From Rhizobium tibeticum (GTDB taxonomy: Bacteria > Pseudomonadota > Alphaproteobacteria > Rhizobiales > Rhizobiaceae): a DNA stretch of 64,000 bases. A program made the translations under genes and the position numbers. This document shows, piece by piece, positions 27,197 through 36,504 of this stretch. The stretch is from positions 1-64,000 of the forward strand of contig NZ_FOCV01000021.1 in assembly GCF_900110205.1 (NCBI RefSeq). Direction: 5' to 3'. How positions within the stretch are numbered: the first letter of the stretch is position 1; every line of letters begins with the position of its first letter. Under the pieces are notes generated by a model. The model had not been told where the DNA came from. It searched no databases and saw nothing but the letters and a program-made list of their open reading frames with translations.

Positions 27197-28099
27197 TTAG
27201 AGACTGACGTGCTCCGCCAGGAAATCGAGCAGAGCCCGCACGCGAGCCGGCAACGGACCGCCTTGGCCGATATAGACGGCGTAGAATTCCTCGATGTCGC
27301 CTGGATTGATATCCTCAAGAACCGGCACCAGCCTGCCCGCCTCGATATCGGCGCGTACGGTGAAGGTGGCGAGCCGCACGAGGCCCGCTCCTGACACGGC
27401 CATGTATCGCATCGCTTCGCCGTCACCAACCTGCACGCCTGGCGTGATCGGCAGCGTGACGGTTTCGCCGTCGTGGCGCAGGGGCCAGCCCTGGACGCTG
27501 CGCGCATAAGAAAAACCAATGCGGCGGTGCTGCTTCAGGTTGTCGAGAGATTTCGGCTCACCGAAACGCTTCAGATAGGCCGGCGATGCGACGATGACTT
27601 TGCGGGTGACGCCGAGCTTGCGGGCGATCAGGCTGGAGCTCTTCAGCGGTCCGGCGCGGATTGCGACATCGGCTCGATCGTCCACGAGATCGACGATGGC
27701 GTCGGTGTGCGAGATGTCGAGTGTGATGGCGGGATGCAGCGCCAGAAAGTCGGAAACCAGCGGCGCAAGGATATGATGGCCGAAAGACGCGCTGGTGTTG
27801 ATGCGAATGGGACCGGCAGCCTGTTCGCCGGCGGACGCGTAGCGCTCGGCCTCCGCTATGTCCGCAAGGATGGAAACGCTGCGCTCGTAGAAGGCGGAGC
27901 CTTCCGTCGTCAGGTGCAGCTTGCGGGTCGAACGGTTGACGAGCCGGGCGCCGAGGCGTGCCTCAAGCCGCGCGACGAGCTTGCTGACGGCGGATGGTGT
28001 CATGCGGCAGGCGCGAGCCGCGGCCGTGAAGCCGCCGAGCTCGACGGCGCGCACGAAGACCTCCATTTCGCCGGAGCGATTGATGTCTTGTCGGCTCAT
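27197..28099 (-). CDS. LysR-family transcriptional regulator
   Basis: A 300-residue regulator with the N-terminal winged helix-turn-helix (GGFTAAARACRMTPSAVSKLVARLEARLG, about residues 22-50) and the two-lobed effector domain after it. It is divergently transcribed from the aldo/keto reductase at 28199 across a 99-base gap, the classical arrangement for a LysR protein controlling its neighbour. The effector is unknown. Confidence 0.93.
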   Translation of the reverse strand: MSRQDINRSGEMEVFVRAVELGGFTAAARACRMTPSAVSKLVARLEARLGARLVNRSTRKLHLTTEGSAFYERSVSILADIAEAERYASAGEQAAGPIRINTSASFGHHILAPLVSDFLALHPAITLDISHTDAIVDLVDDRADVAIRAGPLKSSSLIARKLGVTRKVIVASPAYLKRFGEPKSLDNLKQHRRIGFSYARSVQGWPLRHDGETVTLPITPGVQVGDGEAMRYMAVSGAGLVRLATFTVRADIEAGRLVPVLEDINPGDIEEFYAVYIGQGGPLPARVRALLDFLAEHVSL

Positions 28100-28198
28100 G
28101 ATGAATTCAATTCATGGGTGGTTTTCCTACCGGTAAGCTATATCACTGTAAATTCAGTGTCTATCTCTTCTGAGGACAACAACAGGAGGTGACCGACC

Positions 28199-29233
28199 AT
28201 GGAATACAGAAATCTCGGCGCATCCGGCCTCAGGGTGCCGGTCTTGAGTTTCGGCGCAGGAACCTTCGGTGGCGCGGGCCCGCTCTTCGGGGCATGGGGC
28301 AATACCGATGCTGCGGAAGCGCGGCGACTGATCGATATCTCGATCGAAGCGGGCGTCAATCTCTTCGACACGGCGGATGTCTATTCGGCCGGTGCCTCCG
28401 AGGAGGTCCTTGGCGAGGCGATCGCCGGTCGGCGCGATGCGGTGCTGATCTCGACCAAGATTGCCTTGCCGATGGGCGATGGACCTGCGGATTGGGGAAC
28501 GTCGCGCGCACGCCTGATCCGCTCCACGGATGAGGCGCTGAAGCGGCTGGGAACGGACTATATCGATCTGCTGCAGCTTCATGCGTTCGACGCCTCGACC
28601 CCCATCGAAGAGGTGCTTGCAACGCTGGACGGCCTGATCGCGGCAGGCAAAATCCGCTACATCGGTGTCTCTAATTTCTCGGGATGGCAACTGATGAAGT
28701 CGCTCTGCATTGCGCAGAGTCAAGGCCATCCGCGCTATGTTGCCCATCAGGTCTACTATTCCCTCGCAGGTCGCGACTACGAATGGGAACTGATGCCGCT
28801 CGCTGCCGACCAGGGCGTAGGCGCGCTGGTATGGAGTCCGCTTGCCTGGGGGCGTCTCACCGGCAAGATCCGACGCGGCCAGCCGCTGCCGGAGGGTAGC
28901 CGTCTGCACCAGACGGCCGATTACGGGCCTCCGGTCGATGACCAGAAGCTCTACGATATCATCGATGCGCTCCTGGAGATTTCCGAAGAGACCGGCAAGA
29001 CCGTTCCGCAGATCGCGCTCAATTGGCTGATTGGCCGTCCGACCGTCGCCAGCGTTATCATCGGTGCGCGCAACGAGGAGCAGCTTCGGAAGAATCTCGG
29101 TGCCGTCGGTTGGACTTTGTCGAAGGAGCAGGTGGAAAAGCTCGATAAAGCGAGTGCCGTGACCGCGCCCTATCCGTACTTTCCGTACCGCAGGCAGGAA
29201 GCGTTTGCGCGGCTCAATCCGCCGTTGGTCTAA
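28199..29233 (+). CDS. Aldo/keto reductase
   Basis: A 344-residue (beta/alpha)8 NADPH-dependent oxidoreductase. The catalytic tetrad is visible: Asp and Tyr in NLFDTADVYSAGASE, Lys in LISTKIALPMG and His in LLQLHAFDAS. The cofactor segment ASVIIGARNEEQLRKNLGAV lies near the C-terminus. It belongs to the YghZ/Kv-beta-like group, which reduces small aldehydes and ketones; the physiological substrate is unknown. A strong AGGAGGT precedes the ATG. It is probably controlled by the divergent LysR protein. Confidence 0.92.
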   Translation: MEYRNLGASGLRVPVLSFGAGTFGGAGPLFGAWGNTDAAEARRLIDISIEAGVNLFDTADVYSAGASEEVLGEAIAGRRDAVLISTKIALPMGDGPADWGTSRARLIRSTDEALKRLGTDYIDLLQLHAFDASTPIEEVLATLDGLIAAGKIRYIGVSNFSGWQLMKSLCIAQSQGHPRYVAHQVYYSLAGRDYEWELMPLAADQGVGALVWSPLAWGRLTGKIRRGQPLPEGSRLHQTADYGPPVDDQKLYDIIDALLEISEETGKTVPQIALNWLIGRPTVASVIIGARNEEQLRKNLGAVGWTLSKEQVEKLDKASAVTAPYPYFPYRRQEAFARLNPPLV

Positions 29234-29340
29234 GCGGTGCTCGACAGAGAACCGTTCTTGCCAATCCTGCACTAGACAGGCGCCGTCTCTTGTCCCATAC
29301 CAACCTGCCTCCGGCAGCGAAGGTGAAGGAGATCAAAGAG

Positions 29341-30753
29341 ATGGCGCTCAAAGATGCAAAAACCGGAACACGGAACGAGGCAGGCATCGCCGCCGCTCTT
29401 GGCGTTCTGAAGCAGAGCTTTGGCGAGCGCTTTCAGACCGGCCAAGCCTTTCGCGCACAGCACGCGCACACCACCACCTACATCCCGGCGCAGCTGCCCG
29501 ACGGCGTGCTTCTTGCCGAGGGCAGTGACGATGTGAAGGCCGCGGTGAAGATCTGCGCCGAACACAAGGTGCCCGTCATTGGCTTCGGCACCGGTTCGTC
29601 GCTGGAGGGGCAGGTCAATGCCCCCAATGGTGGCATATCGATCGATTTCAGCCGGATGAACCGGATTCTTGAAGTCAATGCGGAAGATCTCGACTGCACC
29701 GTCGAGCCCGGTGTGACCCGTGAGGAGCTCAATACGTATCTCCGCGATACCGGACTGTTTTTCCCCATCGATCCCGGGGCAAATGCCTCTATCGGCGGCA
29801 TGACCTCGACGCGGGCGTCGGGAACGAATGCCGTGCGCTACGGCACCATGAAGGACAATGTGCTCGCCGTGACGGCGGTCACTGCGACTGGGGAAGAAAT
29901 CCGCACCGCGCGACGCGCACGCAAGTCGTCCGCCGGCTATGACATGACCCGGCTCTTCGTTGGTGCGGAAGGTACGCTTGGCATTTTGACCTCAGTCACG
30001 CTGCGGCTGCAGGGTATCCCGCAGAAGATCGGCGGCGGCGTCTGCGCGTTTCCGACCGTGCGGGCTGCCTGCGATGCGGTGATCATGACCATCCAGATGG
30101 GGATTCCCGTTGCCCGCATCGAACTTCTCGATGCCCTGCAAATCCGCGCCTGCAATGCCTATTCAAAGCTGAGCTATGAGGAAAAGCCGACACTTTTCCT
30201 TGAGTTTCATGGCACGGACGAAACCGTTGCATTGCAATCGGAAGAGTTTGCCGAGATTGCCGCAGAATGCGGCGGTGGCAAATTCTCATGGACGGTCAAC
30301 GCCGACGAACGCAGCAAGCTCTGGAAGGCACGGCATGATGCCTACTGGGCATCGCGCGCGCTGGCGCCTGAAATGGCCGCGCTCTCTACGGACGTTTGCG
30401 TCCCGATTTCCCGTCTTGCCGATTGCATCGGCGAGACGCAGGCCGATATCGAGGAACATGGTCTGCTGGCGATGATCGTCGGGCATGCCGGTGACGGGAA
30501 CTTCCATGTGCTCCTGTTGTTTGACGACAAGACGGAGGAGGGCATTGCTGTGGCTGAAGCCTTTGTCGGCCGGCTCAACGCCCGCGCTTTGGCGATGGAC
30601 GGTACCTGCACCGGAGAGCATGGCATCGGCCAAGGCAAGATGGCATTCCTTGAAGAGGAGCTTGGGGGCACGGTCGACCTCATGCGGCAGGTCAAGAAGG
30701 CGCTCGATCCGGATGATATCTTCAATCCGGGCAAGATATTCCACCGTGCCTGA
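29341..30753 (+). CDS. FAD-linked oxidase, D-lactate dehydrogenase / GlcD type
   Basis: A 470-residue flavoprotein of the D-2-hydroxyacid dehydrogenase group. The N-terminal FAD-binding domain carries PVIGFGTGSSLEGQV, DPGANASIGGMTSTRASGTNAVRYGTM and GLFVGAEGTLG-like motifs; the C-terminal domain has VGHAGDGNFHVLLLFD, with metal- and substrate-binding histidines, and CTGEHGIGQGK. Closest to quinone- or cytochrome-linked D-lactate dehydrogenase, but other 2-hydroxyacids are possible. Start at ATG 29341 has AAGGAG about 10 bases upstream; the frame is open to 29290. Confidence 0.88.
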   Translation: MALKDAKTGTRNEAGIAAALGVLKQSFGERFQTGQAFRAQHAHTTTYIPAQLPDGVLLAEGSDDVKAAVKICAEHKVPVIGFGTGSSLEGQVNAPNGGISIDFSRMNRILEVNAEDLDCTVEPGVTREELNTYLRDTGLFFPIDPGANASIGGMTSTRASGTNAVRYGTMKDNVLAVTAVTATGEEIRTARRARKSSAGYDMTRLFVGAEGTLGILTSVTLRLQGIPQKIGGGVCAFPTVRAACDAVIMTIQMGIPVARIELLDALQIRACNAYSKLSYEEKPTLFLEFHGTDETVALQSEEFAEIAAECGGGKFSWTVNADERSKLWKARHDAYWASRALAPEMAALSTDVCVPISRLADCIGETQADIEEHGLLAMIVGHAGDGNFHVLLLFDDKTEEGIAVAEAFVGRLNARALAMDGTCTGEHGIGQGKMAFLEEELGGTVDLMRQVKKALDPDDIFNPGKIFHRA

Positions 30754-30846
30754 AAACGAACACTCTGTTGCGCTTGTCTCTCAGGCGAGACCGACTGAGA
30801 GGGAAATGACCGGGCGTGAGGCGAATTCATCTCGAAATCAAGTAAA

Positions 30847-30899
30847 TAGAGCACGATGTTGCCGGAAAGCTGCTTCACAGCTTTCGGTATCATGCTCTA
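30847..30899. repeat. Rhizobial intergenic palindrome (RIME-like)
   Basis: A 53-base imperfect palindrome. The outer arms are TAGAGCAcGAT and ATCATGCTCTA (one mismatch); the inner arms are CCGgAAAGCTG and CAGCTTTCGG (one extra base), around a short CTTCA-type loop. The AGAGCATGAT / ATCATGCTCT arms with AAAG...CTTT cores are the form of the repeated palindromes scattered between genes in rhizobia. Only this copy was noticed here. It lies between the FAD oxidase and AsmA-family genes and may act as a terminator-like structure. Confidence 0.7.
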
Positions 30900-30936
30900 G
30901 TGTCCGCGATGGATTCCCAAATGGAGAATTGTTGAG

Positions 30937-33900
30937 TTGGTAGGCCGGTTCCTCGTCTTTTTGGGCGGAGTGATTGTCGTGGCGCTGTTCGTGGCGCTGC
31001 TGGCGCCGCTGTTTATCGACTGGACGGACTTTCGAAAGAATTTCGAGGATCAGGCGAGCCGGATCATCGGCAAAAAGGTCATCGTCCACGGTGCGGTGGA
31101 TGCGCGGCTGCTGCCGTTTCCCTCCGTGACCCTGCATGACGTGCGCGTCGGGCAGGAGCTTGACGGATCGCCGATCGTGCAGGTCGAACAGTTCTCGATG
31201 GATGCGGAACTCGCGCCATTCCTCTCGGGCGAGGCGCTGATCTTCGACATGCGCGTGGTCAACCCGAAGGTGAAGCTGAGGCTCCTGAAAGACGGCACAC
31301 TCGACTGGACCCGCGGCAGCCGACCTGAAATTCCAGCCAGGACGGTTATTCTCGAGAATGTACATGTCAGCGGCGGCGATGTTCAGTTCATCGACGATCA
31401 GTCGGGACGGTCGCGGCACATTACGGGCCTGAATGCCGAAATGTCGGCGAAGTCGCTTGCCGGTCCATGGCGGATCGAGGGCGATGCGGCTCTGGATGGG
31501 GCGCATGGCAGCTTCACGATTGCCAGTAATCAGCTGGATGAGAACGGAATCCTGCGGATGCGCACGCGTCTGCAGCCCGATAAGCAGCCGGTGACGGTCG
31601 ATCTCGACGGGGAATTGAAGCTGGTCGACCGCAAGCCGAACTATCAGGGAACGGTGTCGGCTTCGATCGAGAACCGAGATGGCAAGAAGGGCGACAAGGC
31701 CGATGTGCCTCCGCGATTGAAGGGGAAGTTCGAACTTACCAACGAGAGCGTTCGCATACCGGAATATCGTTTGGAGGTCGGGGCGACAGACGATCCCTAC
31801 GTCGTCACCGGGGAGGCGACGCTCGATACCGGAAGCAAGCCGCAATTTCTGCTGATTGCGAACGGCCAGCAGATCGATGTCAATCGCATCGGCAATCAAG
31901 GTGCGAACGGCAAGACTACCCGTGATGCCGGCGTTTCGGCCCGGCAGCGCTTGAACGCGCTGATCCAGATTGTTTCGCAAGTGCCGGTGCCGCAGGTGCC
32001 GGGTAAGGCGAGCGTTCGATTGCCGGCGATCGTGGCGGGAGACACGACAATCCGCGACATTCAGCTCGATGTCGAACCCGCTGGCAAGGGCTGGACGATC
32101 GACAATGTGGTCGGCACGCTGCCGGGTCGTACGCAGGTGGAAGGCCAAGGCAAGCTCAATCTGCAGGGGCAGGCATCCTTCGTTGGGCAGATCACAGTGG
32201 CATCCAATCAGCCCACTGGCCTTGCGGCCTGGCTTGCAGGCTCCGTCGATCCCGCGATCCGGCAACTGCGGCAGGCGGGTTTTTCCGCAGATGTTAACCT
32301 CACGCACGAGCGCCAGACATTCAGCAACCTGGAAATTGCCGTTGGGCAGGCGACGCTCAAGGGCAGGCTGGACCGACAGGTGGTGGCCAATCAGGCGCCG
32401 ACGCTGGATGTGGCACTTGCCGGCGATGCACTCGATCTGGATGCGCTGCGTGCGCTGACAGGATTGTTCACGGGTCAGGATGCCGGCGACAACGTGCTCG
32501 ATCACAAAATCAACGCACAGCTCAAGGCCGACAAGTTTACAGCCTTTGGCGTTGAAGCGGCCGATGTCGAGACAAATTTTGCAATTGCCGATGGCGCTCT
32601 CGCGGTCGAGAAGCTTTCCGTCAAGAATCTGGCGGGTGCCGAAGTGACCGCGACCGGCCGCGCCGAAGGATCGCTGCTCGACTACAAGGGCTCTGGGGAA
32701 ATCACCTTCAAATCGGCCGATCCGGGCTCGTTCTTCACGATGCTGAAGCAGCATTTGCCGCCGCATCCGGTCATGGACCGGCTCGTTCGTAACGCCGCGT
32801 GGTACACCAATACCGCACTGCGCGGAGCGTTGACGCTCGGTGGTGACGAAGGCGACGGTCTGACCCTGACGTTGGCCGGGGTGAGCAACGGCAGCCGTGT
32901 CAATCTTGACTACCGCATGTCGGATCTTCTGGCGCTGACAGGCAAGGGCACGACGAGCCTTGAGGCGACGCTCGAGAACAGCGTCACGTCCATCCTGTTC
33001 GGGCAGGCCGGTCTCGATCCGTTGCCGGTCGAAGCCGACGCCAACGGGCGCCTGACTCTCAAGGTGCAGGCAGAGGGAACCGATCCCGCCGACGCACAGC
33101 TGACCTTTGCCACCGATCGCACCTCTTTTACAGCCGCCGGGAAGGTCGATGTTCGCCCGCAAGCCTTCATGAACGGACAGCTTGCGGTGTCGCTGGAGAG
33201 TGCGGACCTTGATCCGTATCTTGTCATGAACGGTATCGCCGTGCCGCAGATGGGCACCGGCCTGCCGTTCAAGCTGACGACAAACGCGACCATTGATGGC
33301 GACAAGATTGCTCTTGCTGACATCGCCGGCCATGCCGCCGACAATGAGTTCAATGGCGCGCTGACCGTTGACCGCAAAGCGGAGAAGACGACGGCAACGG
33401 GTGAATTGGCGCTGTCCAAGGCCGATGCCGCGTGGCTCGGAGAAGCCATCTACGGGCCAATGACGGACGCGGCGACTGGCGATCTGTCGGCCGGCGCGCT
33501 GGGCTTGCCAGTTTTCAAGGACATGGACGTCACCCTCAAGCTTTCCGCCAAGCAATTCTGGCCCGGTTGGTCGGGTGCTATTTCGGATTTCACCTCTGAT
33601 GTGGCCTACAAGGGCGACGAACTGCAGCTGAACGGCATCAAGGGCAGCTGGGGTGGCGGCAGCCTCAACGGAAGCCTGCTCTTTACCAATGCCGATGGGA
33701 CAGGCTTCTTCCAGACCAAGTTGGCGGTGACGGATGCGGATTTGGCTGGTGTCGTGTGGTCACGCGACGGAGCGCCCGTCGCGAATGGCAAGTTCGGGCT
33801 GGCACTCTCCACGGAAGCCTCCGGCAAGTCGATGAAGGACATCGTCGGTTCGCTGAACGGCTCCGGCGAGCTTCGGCTTGGGGATACCAGTGTTCGCGGT

Positions 33901-34680
33901 CTCAATCTCGGCATGCTGGCGCCGTTGCTGGCTGCGACCGATCCGATGCAGGATCAGTTGAATGCCGGCAAGGTTCATCCGATCGTTGAGACATTGCTCA
34001 ACAACGGCGAGGCGAAACTGCCGCCTGCCGCTATTCCATTCAACGTGACGGATGGGGTTCTGCGCTTTCAGAACGTCAGCGTGACGACCGACCAGGCGAC
34101 GGTTGTTGGCAACGGCCAGATCGATCTGCCGCAGGAGCGCATCAACGCGTCGCTGAACATTACGCTGAATCTGGGCGGCGAGGTGCTTGCGGGCGCGGAG
34201 CCCGCCGTACGCCTCGACTTTTCGGGACTGCTCGCGTCGCCTGGACGAACCATGGATGTCACCGATATCACCGGCTATTTGTCGCTGCGTGCCTTCGAGC
34301 GTGAACGCCGGCGTGTCGAGCGTTTGCAGTCAAACGTTCTGGAAAAGCAGCGGTTGCGCCGCGAAGTCGCTCTCTACACGTTCAATGACGCAGAGCGCCA
34401 AAAGGCCGCAGCCTTCGAGGCAGAGCGACGGGCCGAAGAGCAGCGTCTGAGAGCTTTGGCCGCACAGGCCGAGCGCGAGAGGCAGGCGGCCGAAGCGAAA
34501 GCAAAGGCCGAAGCAGAAGCAAAAATCAAGGCCGATGCCGAAGCACGCGCGAAGGCGGCGGAAGAAAAGGCTGCCACGGATGCTGCGCGACGTGCTCAAG
34601 AGCAACTTGCCGTTCCCCCCGAAAACTCTCTCAATTTCAAGACGATACCCGGGTTGCCCGGTGTGCAGATGCCGCAGTAG
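30937..34680 (+). CDS. AsmA-family protein, large
   Basis: A 1247-residue envelope protein with one N-terminal membrane helix (about 4-26) and a very long periplasmic region. The N-terminal AsmA domain shows FIDWTDFRKNFEDQASRIIGKKVIVHGAVDARLLPFPSVTLHDVRVG, typical of the family; AsmA-like C-terminal blocks occupy about 950-1120. A terminal Ala/Lys/Glu/Arg-rich coiled coil (about 1130-1230) is unusual for AsmA. AsmA-like proteins are implicated in bridging the two membranes for phospholipid transport. Translation starts at TTG 30937, with GGAG about 11 bases upstream. Confidence 0.9.
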   Translation: MVGRFLVFLGGVIVVALFVALLAPLFIDWTDFRKNFEDQASRIIGKKVIVHGAVDARLLPFPSVTLHDVRVGQELDGSPIVQVEQFSMDAELAPFLSGEALIFDMRVVNPKVKLRLLKDGTLDWTRGSRPEIPARTVILENVHVSGGDVQFIDDQSGRSRHITGLNAEMSAKSLAGPWRIEGDAALDGAHGSFTIASNQLDENGILRMRTRLQPDKQPVTVDLDGELKLVDRKPNYQGTVSASIENRDGKKGDKADVPPRLKGKFELTNESVRIPEYRLEVGATDDPYVVTGEATLDTGSKPQFLLIANGQQIDVNRIGNQGANGKTTRDAGVSARQRLNALIQIVSQVPVPQVPGKASVRLPAIVAGDTTIRDIQLDVEPAGKGWTIDNVVGTLPGRTQVEGQGKLNLQGQASFVGQITVASNQPTGLAAWLAGSVDPAIRQLRQAGFSADVNLTHERQTFSNLEIAVGQATLKGRLDRQVVANQAPTLDVALAGDALDLDALRALTGLFTGQDAGDNVLDHKINAQLKADKFTAFGVEAADVETNFAIADGALAVEKLSVKNLAGAEVTATGRAEGSLLDYKGSGEITFKSADPGSFFTMLKQHLPPHPVMDRLVRNAAWYTNTALRGALTLGGDEGDGLTLTLAGVSNGSRVNLDYRMSDLLALTGKGTTSLEATLENSVTSILFGQAGLDPLPVEADANGRLTLKVQAEGTDPADAQLTFATDRTSFTAAGKVDVRPQAFMNGQLAVSLESADLDPYLVMNGIAVPQMGTGLPFKLTTNATIDGDKIALADIAGHAADNEFNGALTVDRKAEKTTATGELALSKADAAWLGEAIYGPMTDAATGDLSAGALGLPVFKDMDVTLKLSAKQFWPGWSGAISDFTSDVAYKGDELQLNGIKGSWGGGSLNGSLLFTNADGTGFFQTKLAVTDADLAGVVWSRDGAPVANGKFGLALSTEASGKSMKDIVGSLNGSGELRLGDTSVRGLNLGMLAPLLAATDPMQDQLNAGKVHPIVETLLNNGEAKLPPAAIPFNVTDGVLRFQNVSVTTDQATVVGNGQIDLPQERINASLNITLNLGGEVLAGAEPAVRLDFSGLLASPGRTMDVTDITGYLSLRAFERERRRVERLQSNVLEKQRLRREVALYTFNDAERQKAAAFEAERRAEEQRLRALAAQAERERQAAEAKAKAEAEAKIKADAEARAKAAEEKAATDAARRAQEQLAVPPENSLNFKTIPGLPGVQMPQ

Positions 34681-34890
34681 CGGATTTTTTAGAGTGCTCT
34701 CAATGATGGTATTTTCGAGCGAATCTGGTTAGCTGGCGGGCACTGTGACGACTGGAGCCAGAAATACTCGATGAGTCCGACCAGACTTATGTTGGCGCTT
34801 GTCGCCGCTGCTTGCGCCTGACGGTTGCCTCGCCGGTCGGTGCTGGGGTCGAGGACAGTATCCCGGCATTCTGGCACAAGAGCACGACCA

Positions 34891-35292
34891 ATGATCCTAC
34901 CAGCAACTCTCGCAAAATTCACGCGACGGCTCAATACGCCGGTGGCCGGATTGCCGCGGACCGTTACGCTGTCGCTGATGGCGGGGCATGCCTGCAAGGG
35001 ATCGGCAATAGACGAGGGCGCCGGAACCGCGTTTCTGCAACAGAACGGCTATTTCGATTTGCGCGGCAAAGCCTTTGACGATGCGAATTTTCTGGCACAG
35101 ACCGAGTTCACACAGTTCGACTTCAGGGAACTTGCACGCCTCTGCGCCGGCATAGACTATCTCTTCGGCAAAGACGGCATTCTTGCAAGGAACGTCGTGT
35201 CGAAAGGCCTGGGCGAGCCAAGCTTCCCCTACGATCCGAACAATCCGTACATTCGGGTACCCAGCCCCGCCGAAACCAGGGAAATGACCTAG
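34891..35292 (+). CDS. Hypothetical protein
   Basis: A possible protein of about 133 residues from ATG 34891; the frame is open from 34825. The second half (YFDLRGKAFDDANFLAQTE... to PNNPYIRVPSPAETREMT) has gene-like codon use with GC-rich third positions. The first third is less convincing. An in-frame signal-like start at 34771 (MSPTRLMLALVAAACA) is cut by TGA, so the gene may be a decayed or misread secreted protein. The family is not recognised. It ends over the stop of the convergent ribbon-helix-helix gene. Confidence 0.4.
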   Translation: MILPATLAKFTRRLNTPVAGLPRTVTLSLMAGHACKGSAIDEGAGTAFLQQNGYFDLRGKAFDDANFLAQTEFTQFDFRELARLCAGIDYLFGKDGILARNVVSKGLGEPSFPYDPNNPYIRVPSPAETREMT

Positions 35293-35507
35293 CTCGCGCG
35301 CTTGGATTTCAGCCAGTGAAGGACATGAAGGCGCAGCGCTGAGGAGAGGTTGCTCTCCGGCTGCCGTTGATCGTCAATATCGCAGATCAGGGCTGCGAGC
35401 GGGACGGCGCGCGCCTTGGCAATCGCGTTCAGCTCGGTCCAGAATTCGTCTTCCAGGGAAAAGCTGGTGCGGTGGCCGTGCAGAGTAGCGGAGTGCTTGC
35501 GGATCAT
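35289..35507 (-). CDS. Ribbon-helix-helix domain protein (RHH_4 type)
   Basis: A 72-residue basic protein with the RHH_4 pattern common in rhizobia: RKHSATLHGHRTSFSLEDEFWTELNAIAKARAVPLAALI, a DNA-binding strand followed by two helices, and a tail ending LSSALRLHVLHWLK. Such proteins are usually annotated as putative DNA binders of unknown target. It lies downstream of the DUF4169 and sspB genes on the same strand. Confidence 0.82.
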   Translation of the reverse strand: MIRKHSATLHGHRTSFSLEDEFWTELNAIAKARAVPLAALICDIDDQRQPESNLSSALRLHVLHWLKSKRAS

Positions 35508-35604
35508 CGCCGGGCTTCAGAATTCGATCCAACGTGCTGACGAAATGATTCCAGAAAACCAGCCAACTGACTGATGCGAGAATCTTTTTCGTTTCTTAAG
35601 ACGC

Positions 35605-35799
35605 TCATATGTCGTCTTCGGATTTCTCGATCCGGCCTTGCTGATGAGAGCGTTCGGCCTTCTCATTGAGTGCCTTCGTGAGCTGTTTTTCGGCCTTGGT
35701 GCGGCCGAAAGAAATGCGGTTTTGCTCCGCCTGTTTCTCTTTCTCGGCGCGGGTCTGCTTCTTTTTGAACTGACGCAGATTGACGACTTCGGCGGTCAC
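35605..35799 (-). CDS. DUF4169 family small protein
   Basis: A 64-residue, highly charged protein from GTG 35799, with GAGG about eight bases upstream. It starts MTAEVVNLRQFKKKQTRAEKE and continues with NRISFGRTKAEK, matching the short DUF4169 family of alphaproteobacteria. It has no hydrophobic segment and is largely alpha-helical, Lys/Glu/Gln-rich. Function unknown. It sits 50 bases downstream of sspB, probably in the same transcript. Confidence 0.78.
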   Translation of the reverse strand: MTAEVVNLRQFKKKQTRAEKEKQAEQNRISFGRTKAEKQLTKALNEKAERSHQQGRIEKSEDDI

Positions 35800-35851
35800 G
35801 GGCTGGCCTCGATCGGAATTGAAAGAAGGGGAGAAATTGCTTCCCTTCGTT

Positions 35852-36361
35852 TTACTGTTTCTTTCGGAAGGCGTCGAGCGAGACGACCGAACCAGGCTTC
35901 TTCTCCTCGCCATCCGCCTTGCTGGCGGGCGTTTCCTCGGCCTTCTCGGCCGAGACCGGATAAGCAGTGATTTCGGCGTCCGGAAGCTCGTCGCCGTCAG
36001 CGAGAGGTACGTCGAATTCCAGCTCGAAGTTGACGGAGGGATCGTAGAAGCCACGGATAGCGTTGAACGGAATAAACAGCTTCTCCGGAACGTCCGAGAA
36101 GGAAAGGCCGATCTCGAAGGTAGTCTCAGTGATCTTCAACTCCCAGAACTGGTGCTGAATGACGATTGTCATTTGTTCCGGATATTTCGACTTCAGGTGC
36201 TGCGAAATGCGAACACCCGGCGCGCCCGTAAGAAAGGTAATGAAGAAATGATGCTCGCCCGGCAGGCGGCCCGTCGCGGCAACTTCAGACAAAACCTTGC
36301 GGATGACGCCACGCAGTGCGTCCTGTGCCAGAATGTCGTAACGGATGTGATCCTGCCCCAT
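35852..36361 (-). CDS. sspB: SspB-like ClpXP adaptor (alphaproteobacterial type)
   Basis: A 169-residue protein matching the alphaproteobacterial SspB family, which binds ssrA-tagged proteins and tethers them to the ClpX unfoldase. The folded domain spans about residues 1-125 (YDILAQDALRGVIRKVL, GEHHFFITFLTGAPGVRIS, the FWELKITETTFEIGLSF strand pair and IPFNAIRGFYDPSVNF). An acidic, flexible tail follows and ends PGSVVSLDAFRKKQ, the position of the ClpX-docking motif. Start ATG 36361 has AGGAAAGC just upstream. The tmRNA gene lies about 140 bases upstream on the same strand. Confidence 0.93.
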   Translation of the reverse strand: MGQDHIRYDILAQDALRGVIRKVLSEVAATGRLPGEHHFFITFLTGAPGVRISQHLKSKYPEQMTIVIQHQFWELKITETTFEIGLSFSDVPEKLFIPFNAIRGFYDPSVNFELEFDVPLADGDELPDAEITAYPVSAEKAEETPASKADGEEKKPGSVVSLDAFRKKQ

Positions 36362-36504
36362 GCTTTCCTGTCTTTCTTTAGGTTCGGACTCGTTCCCAAG
36401 GCTATATGGCATGCCAAGACGCACTGGAAAAGGCCTGAGCCGATTCATGCTTGACCAAACCATACATGATTTGCGCGCAAGGGAGAAGGTGAAGGCTTCT
36501 GTTG

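Noticed and set aside
30838-33555. A 905-codon minus-strand open frame under the AsmA-family gene
   Set aside because: It is antisense to a clear membrane-anchored AsmA protein and has low-complexity composition.
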